A program made the translations under genes and the position numbers. DNA of 64,000 bases from Amnibacterium kyonggiense (GTDB lineage Bacteria > Actinomycetota > Actinomycetes > Actinomycetales > Microbacteriaceae). The stretch is from NCBI RefSeq assembly GCF_004364555.1, contig NZ_SOAM01000001.1, forward strand, positions 1,240,001-1,304,000, written 5' to 3'. A model generated the notes under the pieces. It searched no databases, was not told the origin of the DNA, and was given only the letters and a program-made list of their open reading frames with translations. Below are positions 58,178 through 64,000 of the stretch, piece after piece. The first letter of the stretch is position 1, and every line of letters begins with the position of its first letter.

Positions 58178-59512
58178 ATGTCATCCCTGCCCAGCCGCGT
58201 GATCGGCGACCGGTACGAGCTCCTCGAGGAGATCGGCCGCGGCGGCTCCTCCACGGTCCACCGCGCCCGCGACGTGCGCGAGAACCGCTGGGTGGCCGTC
58301 AAGGTCGTCCCCGTCAGCGAGACGCCGGAGGCGCAGCGCCGCTGGCGCCGCGAAGCGGAGGTCGTGTCGTCCCTCCGGCATCCCGCGCTCGTCACGGTGC
58401 TCGACCAGGACCTCGGCGTCGACGTCGCCGTCCTCGTGATGGAGCTGCTGCCGGACGGGAGCCTGCGCGACCGCCTCCGGCTCGGTCCGCTCGCGCCCGC
58501 CGTCGCGGCGACCATCGGTGCGGACGTCGCCGCGGCCCTCGCGCACATCCACGACCGCGGCGTCGTGCACCGCGACGTGAAGCCGGCCAACGTGCTCCTG
58601 CAGGTCCGGCCCGACGGCGCGGTGCGCGGCAAGCTGACCGACTTCGGCATCGCGAAGCTGCTGGAGTCGACGGCGACCACCACCTCGACGCTGATCGGGA
58701 CCGCGCTGTACCTCAGCCCGGAGCAGGCCCAGGGGCAGGCGGTCGGCACGCCCTCCGACGTCTACTCCCTCGGGCTGACGCTGCTCGAGGCCCTCACGGG
58801 CCGTCCCGCCTTCCCCGGCACGATCGCCGAGTCGCTGACCGCCCGGCTGCTCCGCGACCCGAGCATCCCTTCCGGGTTCGGCTACGGCTGGCGGTCGCTG
58901 ATCACCGCCATGACCGCCCGCGACCCGGAGCACCGCCCGTCCGCGGAGGAGGTCGCCGCCCGGCTCCTCGCGATCGCGGAGGACGACCCCGTCGCCGACA
59001 CCGTCGAGCTCGCTGCGGTCACCGACCGGACGACCCGGCCGCTCGACGTCGCGAGCCGGCGTCCGCGGCGCCGACCGGTGCGCGTCGGGCTCGCTGCGGC
59101 CGCCCTGACGGTCGGCCTCATGGCGTCCGGGACGGTGATGGCGGCGACCCCCGCGTTCGCACCCGCCGCGCAGCAGGCCGCCGCGGCGACCACGACCCAG
59201 GAGCGCCCGACGGCGTCGCCCTCCCCGAGCGCTGCGCCGTCCACCGCTGCGCCCTCCTCGACGGCGCCGTCGCACCGGACCGTCTCGACGGCCTCGACGC
59301 GGTCCGAGCGGAGCACCACGCCGTCCCGCGCCGCCTCCGCAGCGACGCCCGCGCCCCGCCGCGCCCCGGCACCCGCGCCGAAGCGGGCCGCGTCGCCGCG
59401 CGTGAAGCAGCACGGGAAGCCCGCGGAGCACCGCGAGCACGGCGCGCAGCGCGGCCCGGGCGCGAAGCACGGCGCGAAGCCGGGGCACGGCCCCGGCGGC
59501 CCGAAGCGCTGA
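58178..59512 (+). CDS. Membrane Ser/Thr protein kinase (PknB family, without PASTA domains)
   Basis: The 444-residue product has a eukaryotic-type kinase domain: ELLEEIGRGGSSTVHRARD (Gly loop), VAVKVVPV (ATP Lys), GVVHRDVKPANVLLQ (catalytic loop), LTDFGIAKLL (DFG), ALYLSPEQAQG. A single transmembrane helix (GLAAAALTVGLMASGTVMAATPAFA) follows at about residue 308. The outside part is a Ser/Thr/Pro/Ala-rich tail ending in a Lys/His/Gly-rich stretch (KQHGKPAEHREHGAQRGPGAKHG). No PASTA or other sensor domain is visible. Ligand and targets unknown. Confidence 0.92.
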   Translation: MSSLPSRVIGDRYELLEEIGRGGSSTVHRARDVRENRWVAVKVVPVSETPEAQRRWRREAEVVSSLRHPALVTVLDQDLGVDVAVLVMELLPDGSLRDRLRLGPLAPAVAATIGADVAAALAHIHDRGVVHRDVKPANVLLQVRPDGAVRGKLTDFGIAKLLESTATTTSTLIGTALYLSPEQAQGQAVGTPSDVYSLGLTLLEALTGRPAFPGTIAESLTARLLRDPSIPSGFGYGWRSLITAMTARDPEHRPSAEEVAARLLAIAEDDPVADTVELAAVTDRTTRPLDVASRRPRRRPVRVGLAAAALTVGLMASGTVMAATPAFAPAAQQAAAATTTQERPTASPSPSAAPSTAAPSSTAPSHRTVSTASTRSERSTTPSRAASAATPAPRRAPAPAPKRAASPRVKQHGKPAEHREHGAQRGPGAKHGAKPGHGPGGPKR

Positions 59513-59522
59513 CCGGATGCGC

Positions 59523-60176
59523 CTACCGCGTCAAGCGCGGGTAGAGGTGCCGGAGGGCGGACGCGAGCCGCCGGCCCAGGTACTCCTGCCCCGCAATGGT
59601 CGGGTGGTGGTTCTCCGGGTCGAGCACGGTCCACGCCCGGCGCACCGGGACCCACTCCCGCTGCAGCATCGAGACGTACGGCACGCGCTCCTGCCCGGCG
59701 ACGCGCTGGAGCACCCGGTCCACCGCCAGCTGGTCCCGGTCGACGGGCAGCGGGTCGGGCCCGGGCCCGAGCAGGACCGGTCTGGCGGCGGGCAGCCGGT
59801 CGCGGACCAGCGCGATCGTCTCCACGGCGGCGCTCGCGATGCCGTCCTCCACCGCGTCGCGGTCGTTGCTGCCGCCCTGCAGCACGGCGATCGCCGGTCG
59901 CGCGTCCCGGTCGAGGGCGCGCAGGCGGTCGGGGTACGACACGCCGTCGTCGGACCCCTGCACGTAGCCGGTGCCGGACACGGCGTCGACGGACGCGGCC
60001 CAGCCCAGCCGGGCGGCCGCGACCTGCCCGAGGGCTCGGTCCGGGTCGGCGTACAGCCCGGCCGCCCAGGAGTCGCCGAGGACGAAGAGCGTCCGCGGCG
60101 GGGCCGTCGCGCCGAGCGTCACGAGCGAGGCGGCGCCCACGAGCACCGCCTTGCGCCGGGTCAGGTGCAGCATCAT
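59523..60176 (-). CDS. SGNH/GDSL-type hydrolase, secreted
   Basis: The product starts with a signal-like segment (LHLTRRKAVLVGAASLVTLGATA) and has FVLGDSWAAGL (block I, GDSW), AVLQGGSNDRD (block III, GxND) and the C-terminal HHPTIAGQEYL (block V, His). This is an extracytoplasmic esterase/acyl-hydrolase. Start choice: ATG 60176 (217 residues); ATG 60230 in the same frame would be longer. It runs convergent to the kinase gene and is downstream of the MprF-like gene by 68 bp. Confidence 0.82.
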   Translation of the reverse strand: MMLHLTRRKAVLVGAASLVTLGATAPPRTLFVLGDSWAAGLYADPDRALGQVAAARLGWAASVDAVSGTGYVQGSDDGVSYPDRLRALDRDARPAIAVLQGGSNDRDAVEDGIASAAVETIALVRDRLPAARPVLLGPGPDPLPVDRDQLAVDRVLQRVAGQERVPYVSMLQREWVPVRRAWTVLDPENHHPTIAGQEYLGRRLASALRHLYPRLTR

Positions 60177-60244
60177 TCGATGATGGGCGCGCGGCGCACG
60201 ATCGGCACCTCCGGCCCGTGTCCCGTTCATCCGGTGTGCACGGC

Positions 60245-62617
60245 TCACCGGACGGCGGAGACCAGCCGGATCGCGGCCTTCGTCGTGAGGTGCGGGAGGT
60301 AGGCGCGGGTGAGGGCGACGCCCGTCGCCGGGAGCGCCAGCGAGTCGGGGTGCGCGAGCACGAGGGGCACCGCTGCCGGCTGGAACCTCGCCTTGACCGC
60401 GGCCGGGGAGGAGGACCCGCGTCCGGCCTCGAGCGCCTCCGCGACCGTGTCGAGCAGGCGGTCGAGCAGCACGTCCGTCCGGTCGCCGGAGGTCGACGGC
60501 GGCGACGTGCCGAGGCTCACGAACTCGAGCCCGTCGTCCCGCGCCCGCTCGACGACCGAGGCGATGAGGAGCTCCAGCACCCCGTTCGTCGCGTCCGCCG
60601 ACCGGCGCAGGAGGTCGAGCGTCCACCCGACGAGGACCCCCTTCCGCCAGGTCGGCAGCCAACTCGTCGCGGCGAGCACGCGCCCCTCGCCGTCGACGGC
60701 GAGCATCAGCGCGACCTCCGGGTCCCGCAGCTCGTCGACGCCGCCGAGGGTGAAGCCGAGCTCCGGCGGGCCGCCCTCGGCGACCCGGTCCTCCGACATC
60801 GCCACGATCTGCGCCCGACGGTTCGGGCTGCACCCGCCCCAGGAGGTCCAGACCGCGCTCACGCCCCGCCGGGCGGCGCGGTCCGCGGCGGTGCGCACGT
60901 CCCGCGTCCACTCGGCGGACGGCGCGAACCCGCGGGGGTCGACGACCGCGTCCTCGCCCACGTCGACGAGGGACCAGCGGCCGGCCGCGGTCAGCCGTCG
61001 CCCGAAGGCGGCGGAGACCGCGTAGAAGGTCGGGGTCAGGCCGCGGTCGACGCACGCGGCGGCGAAGGCGCGGGCGGCGTCGACGCGTCCATCCGGGACG
61101 CCGACCGGCTCGCCGAGCGCGATCGCGACGCCGCCGACCTCGCGGAACGCGATCGCGTTCCGCCCGTCCTCCGAGAACCAGGTGCGGCCGCCGGGCCAGG
61201 TCGCCATCCAGGAGATCGAGCCCGGGCCGCCCTCCCGCAGCAGCGACCGGAGCCGCCGTCCGCCGTCGACGGACGCGTCCGCCGCGTCGAAGCGCAGGAC
61301 CAGGGCGCCCGCCAGGACCACGGCCCACAGCAGCGGGCCGATCCAGTCGTCCACGAGGTGCGCCGGCTGGAGGACCGGCGTCGGGCCGAGCGCGGCCAGG
61401 TGGAGGAACCCGACGGGCGCGTAGCGCTCGGGCAGCCGGCGCAGCGCGGTGATGAGCGCGATCGGGCCGCCGAACTCCCCGGGCAGCAGCGCGACCGCGA
61501 TGTCGGCCGCCGAGCCGACGACGACGACGGCCGCGGCCGCCGCGCCCAGCGCCCGCACGGTGCGGCGGCGGGGGAGCACGTCGAAGTGCCGGAGGTGGAG
61601 GAGCACGACCGCGGCGACGACGGCGGGGACCAGGATCGCCAGCAGCGTCTGCAGCGGGGGACCGTCGAACGGCCGCCCGGTCAGCGCCGCTCGGACGGCG
61701 GGCAGCACGCCGAACGCGACCGCCGTGAGCACCGCGATCAGGGCCTCGAGGGCGACCGCGAGGACGGCCGCGGCCCGGCGGCCGTGCTGCATGCCCCACG
61801 CGCAGGCCAGCAGCGCGGCCAGCAGCAGCACGGGCATGAGGGCGGCGCCCGGCCCGCTCGCGTGCAGCAGGGCGACGCCGCGCGCGCACGCGCCCGGGGC
61901 GTCGGCGTCGGCGCACCGCGCGGCGACCGTCCGGGCGGCGGGCAGCGGGTCGCGGACCAGCAGACCGAGCGGGCGGAGCGGGCCGGCGCCCGCGCGGGAG
62001 GTCAGGGCGACGAACGGGCCGACGGCCGTGACGCCGACGACCGCGGCGAGCAGGTTCCGAACCTCGTGGTGGCTGCTGCGGCGCCAGGTCATCCGGGGGA
62101 GGCGCCGGGCGAGCAGGCCGCCGAGCACGAGCCCGACGACGCCCGCGGCCAGGCGGCAGGCGTCGGCCGGCTCGTCCGAGGAGAGCAGCACGGCGACGAG
62201 CCCGGTGAAGCCGATCACGCGGATGCGCCGCCGCCACAGGGGGCCGGCGATCGCGCTCGCGGCCATGACCGCGCCGGCGGCCGGGATCAGCGGGTCGAGG
62301 AGGACCGTGCCGAGCGGCGCCTGCGACCAGACGCCGCGGACGAGGATGCCGGCGGCCTGCAGCCCGAAGCCCGCGGCGACGCCGAGCACCGTCGACGCGA
62401 CCGCGACGAGCGCGGTCCGGAGGTGCCCGAGCAGGCGTTCCGCCGCGCCCATCACGACGGCGGCCATGACGAGGTCGACGACGAGGACTGCCGGCCCGGA
62501 CGCGAACAGCGCGGCCGTCTGGCGGGCGAGGACGTGGGACCCGCTCGCGATCGCGAGCACCAGGAGCAGCGCCGCGAACCCGACGGAGACGGCGGAGCGG
62601 CGGAGCACCGCGGTCAT
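60245..62617 (-). CDS. MprF-like bifunctional lysylphosphatidylglycerol flippase/synthase
   Basis: The product of about 790 residues has an N-terminal multi-helix membrane half and a C-terminal DUF2156/GNAT-like catalytic half (WMATWPGGRTWFSEDGRNAIAFREVGGVAIALGEPVG, AAACVDRGLTPTFYAVS, PELGFTLGGVDELRDPEVALMLAVDGEGRVLAATSWLPTW, GLEFVSLGTSPPS). Such enzymes add lysine or another amino acid to phosphatidylglycerol and lower the negative charge of the membrane. ATG 62617 has GGAG nine bases upstream; ATG 62632 is the alternative. A response regulator gene lies upstream on the same strand. Confidence 0.88.
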   Translation of the reverse strand: MTAVLRRSAVSVGFAALLLVLAIASGSHVLARQTAALFASGPAVLVVDLVMAAVVMGAAERLLGHLRTALVAVASTVLGVAAGFGLQAAGILVRGVWSQAPLGTVLLDPLIPAAGAVMAASAIAGPLWRRRIRVIGFTGLVAVLLSSDEPADACRLAAGVVGLVLGGLLARRLPRMTWRRSSHHEVRNLLAAVVGVTAVGPFVALTSRAGAGPLRPLGLLVRDPLPAARTVAARCADADAPGACARGVALLHASGPGAALMPVLLLAALLACAWGMQHGRRAAAVLAVALEALIAVLTAVAFGVLPAVRAALTGRPFDGPPLQTLLAILVPAVVAAVVLLHLRHFDVLPRRRTVRALGAAAAAVVVVGSAADIAVALLPGEFGGPIALITALRRLPERYAPVGFLHLAALGPTPVLQPAHLVDDWIGPLLWAVVLAGALVLRFDAADASVDGGRRLRSLLREGGPGSISWMATWPGGRTWFSEDGRNAIAFREVGGVAIALGEPVGVPDGRVDAARAFAAACVDRGLTPTFYAVSAAFGRRLTAAGRWSLVDVGEDAVVDPRGFAPSAEWTRDVRTAADRAARRGVSAVWTSWGGCSPNRRAQIVAMSEDRVAEGGPPELGFTLGGVDELRDPEVALMLAVDGEGRVLAATSWLPTWRKGVLVGWTLDLLRRSADATNGVLELLIASVVERARDDGLEFVSLGTSPPSTSGDRTDVLLDRLLDTVAEALEAGRGSSSPAAVKARFQPAAVPLVLAHPDSLALPATGVALTRAYLPHLTTKAAIRLVSAVR

Positions 62618-62739
62618 GCGGGCAGGCTCCATCGGGTCGCGATCGGGACCGACGACGAGCAGCTGGGCATGACCGACCTCCGCGGTCGATCGTCCTCACC
62701 GCCGCGTCAGAAAGCTGCAAGACGCGGCAGCGCGCCGGG

Positions 62740-63414
62740 TCAGGGGTTCCCGACGCGGTAGCCCTGTCCGCGGACGGTGGTCACGATGTCGCGGTCGGTC
62801 TTCTTCCGCAGGTGGTGCACGTAGGTGTCGACGGTGCCGACCGCGTCGCCGGGGGAGAAGACGGAGCGGAGGATGCGCTCCCGCGACAGCGTCTGGTCGG
62901 GGTGCCGGGCGAGGAGGTGCAGCAGCTCCGCCTCCGTCCGGCTCAGCACGATCCGGCCCGAGTACGGGGAGTTGATGATCCGGGTCGTGGGCCGGAACTC
63001 CCAGTCGCCGATCATGATCGCCGCGTCGCGGTCGGAGTGCTCGCGCGTGATCGCCCGCAGCCGGGCCAGCAGCTCCGGCGCCGCGAACGGCTTGACGAGG
63101 TAGTCGTCCGCGCCCGCGTCCAGCCCGCCGACCCGGTCGTCGAGGGAGCCGAGCGCGGTGAGCAGGATGATCGGCACGCCGCGGCCGTCGGCGCGCAGCG
63201 TCCGGACCAGGTCGAGCCCGTCGCCGTCGGGCAGTCGCCGGTCGAGGACGATCGCGGCGAAGTCCCGGCCGGTCGCCAGGCGGAACCCGGTCGCGGCGTC
63301 GATCGCGAGCTCCACCGCGTAGTCGTTCGCGAGCATCGCGACGGTCATCGGCCCGATCCGCGGGTCGTCCTCGATCAGGAGGAGCGGCGGGAGCGCGGTG
63401 GCGCGCTCGCTCAC
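62740..63414 (-). CDS. OmpR/PhoB-type response regulator
   Basis: The 224-residue product has a receiver domain (LLLIEDDPRIG acidic pair; phospho-Asp in IVLDRRLPDGDG; T/A pair ILLTALGS; conserved Lys in LVKPFAAPE) and a winged-helix output domain (LSRTEAELLHLLARHPDQTLSRERIL, TVDTYVHHLRKKTDRDIVTTVRGQGYRVG). GTG start. No histidine kinase lies next to it in the window. It sits 122 bp upstream of the MprF-like gene and could control it. Confidence 0.92.
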   Translation of the reverse strand: MSERATALPPLLLIEDDPRIGPMTVAMLANDYAVELAIDAATGFRLATGRDFAAIVLDRRLPDGDGLDLVRTLRADGRGVPIILLTALGSLDDRVGGLDAGADDYLVKPFAAPELLARLRAITREHSDRDAAIMIGDWEFRPTTRIINSPYSGRIVLSRTEAELLHLLARHPDQTLSRERILRSVFSPGDAVGTVDTYVHHLRKKTDRDIVTTVRGQGYRVGNP

Positions 63415-63592
63415 GATCCGCGCCCGGACGGCGGAAGGGGTCGCGTCGGCATTCGCATCAGGTCATCGTGCACCGAACGACCGGGCGCCCGCTCGGATCG
63501 CGTTTCCATGAGTTCCCTGAGAGACGCTCGTGCGCCGCGTCGGGCGTCGCTTCCTGACAGATTTCTTGAGCGGTCCGCTCGAGGTTGGGTCC

Positions 63593-64000
63593 ATGCCGTC
63601 CGAACCGACCGCTCCGAGCGACGTCCCGAGGCCGATCCCCGTCCTCGACCGCGCGCGCGACGCCCCGGTCGAGGACGGCGTGCGGACGCCGGAGCCGGGC
63701 CGCGCCGGCGTCCGCCTCCTCGTCGAGCGGCTCGAGCCCGTCGGCATGCGCATCGGGCTGCTCGGGCGACGGCTCGAGATCGTCGTCCCGGTCGCGATCG
63801 GCCTCCTCGCCTTCGGGCTTCGGCTGATGGTGCTGCTCCGCGGGGGCGGCCTCGGCGCCATCGGCGACTACGACGACGGCGTCTACTACACGGCCGCGGC
63901 GTCGCTGCTCCACGGCCACCTGCCGTACCGCGACTTCCTCTTCATCCAGCCGCCCGGCATCGTGATCGCCGCCCTGCCGTTCGCGGCGATCGGCACCGCC
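63593..64000 (+). CDS. 5' part of a GT39/ArnT-type membrane glycosyltransferase
   Basis: From ATG 63593 the frame is open to the window end (136 residues). After a Pro/Arg-rich cytoplasmic part there is a membrane helix (EIVVPVAIGLLAFGLRLMVLLR) and then IGDYDDGVYYTAAASLLHGHLPYRDFLFIQPPGIVIAALPFA. The D-D-x-x-Y and PYRDFxFxxPPG patterns are typical of GT39/ArnT-like polyprenyl-phosphate-sugar transferases. The 178-bp interval 63415-63592 holds no recognisable gene. Confidence 0.8.
   Translation, partial: MPSEPTAPSDVPRPIPVLDRARDAPVEDGVRTPEPGRAGVRLLVERLEPVGMRIGLLGRRLEIVVPVAIGLLAFGLRLMVLLRGGGLGAIGDYDDGVYYTAAASLLHGHLPYRDFLFIQPPGIVIAALPFAAIGTA

Overview
This is a very GC-rich stretch (well above 70% G+C by eye, GTG starts common) from a chromosome of a high-GC Gram-positive bacterium. 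The run eno - ftsB/divIC-like - DUF501 - type II NADH dehydrogenase, the mazG, rplY-pth-mfd and csoR-copZ-copA groups, and the many 'TANNNT + 6-7 nt + start codon' leaderless promoters all point to Actinobacteria, most likely Micrococcales/Microbacteriaceae. I see no rRNA or tRNA, no CRISPR array, no transposase and no phage genes. Most of the window reads as ordinary chromosome with metabolic accessory operons.

Layout. 0-3 kb: a partial gene, a GNAT acetyltransferase, a P-loop kinase and a GabT-like aminotransferase. 3-8.5 kb: a lipoprotein, then a copper operon (csoR, a Cys/His-rich copZ, copA) that runs by stop-start overlaps into two unusual genes resembling degenerate complex I/hydrogenase subunits (NuoB-like and NuoH-like). 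8.5-14.7 kb: SDR, NAD(P)HX dehydratase, a histidine phosphatase with two gene-structure oddities, gnd, an NTF2-like protein, a D-2-hydroxyacid dehydrogenase and gluconokinase. 14.8-22.3 kb: the most interesting operon, a sugar-type ABC importer (binding protein, ATPase, permease), mtnK, mtnA and a RuBisCO-like protein, with a convergent cupin gene. This set matches methylthioribose uptake followed by the RuBisCO-like-protein/cupin 'MTA-isoprenoid shunt'. 22.5-29.7 kb: rplY, pth, SDR, an M23 peptidase and mfd. 29.8-40.4 kb: a frameshifted GyrI-like gene, a DHFR-like reductase, MFS exporters, a CPA-type antiporter beside a gammaproteobacterial-type NhaB, a class C beta-lactamase-like hydrolase, a lipoprotein, GNAT and mazG. 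40.6-48.6 kb: an ABC-2 exporter, a VOC protein, hisS, a decayed MmcQ/YjbR remnant, eno, a divIC-like gene, DUF501 and ndh. 48.6-55.4 kb: AraC regulator, WD40/TolB-like protein, esterase with a tiny upstream ORF, GIY-YIG-type protein, MFS, a LysR remnant and two tiny divergent membrane proteins. 55.6-64 kb: a secreted beta-helix glycan-active protein, then envelope functions (DUF6458-like, Ser/Thr kinase, SGNH hydrolase, MprF-like protein, response regulator, and the start of a GT39-type membrane glycosyltransferase).

A second theme is a set of long intergenic inverted repeats. At least four have a nested build: an outer stem of 17-21 bp, 3-5 unpaired bases on each side, and a conserved inner stem around CGACACGCCG/CGGCGTGTCG. 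Two of these share the same outer stem although they lie about 30 kb apart. Several other palindromes carry only half of the inner motif or only the outer stem. Some may terminate transcription, but the conserved interior suggests a repeat family.

Small-scale decay is visible in several places: the GyrI-like gene (one-base deletion), the LysR fragment (apparent 7-bp deletion), the MmcQ/YjbR remnant (internal deletion), and a phosphatase/nnrD junction containing a heptanucleotide tandem repeat. Sequencing error cannot be excluded for the single frameshifts. Family assignments rest on motifs read by eye, since no database search was possible.
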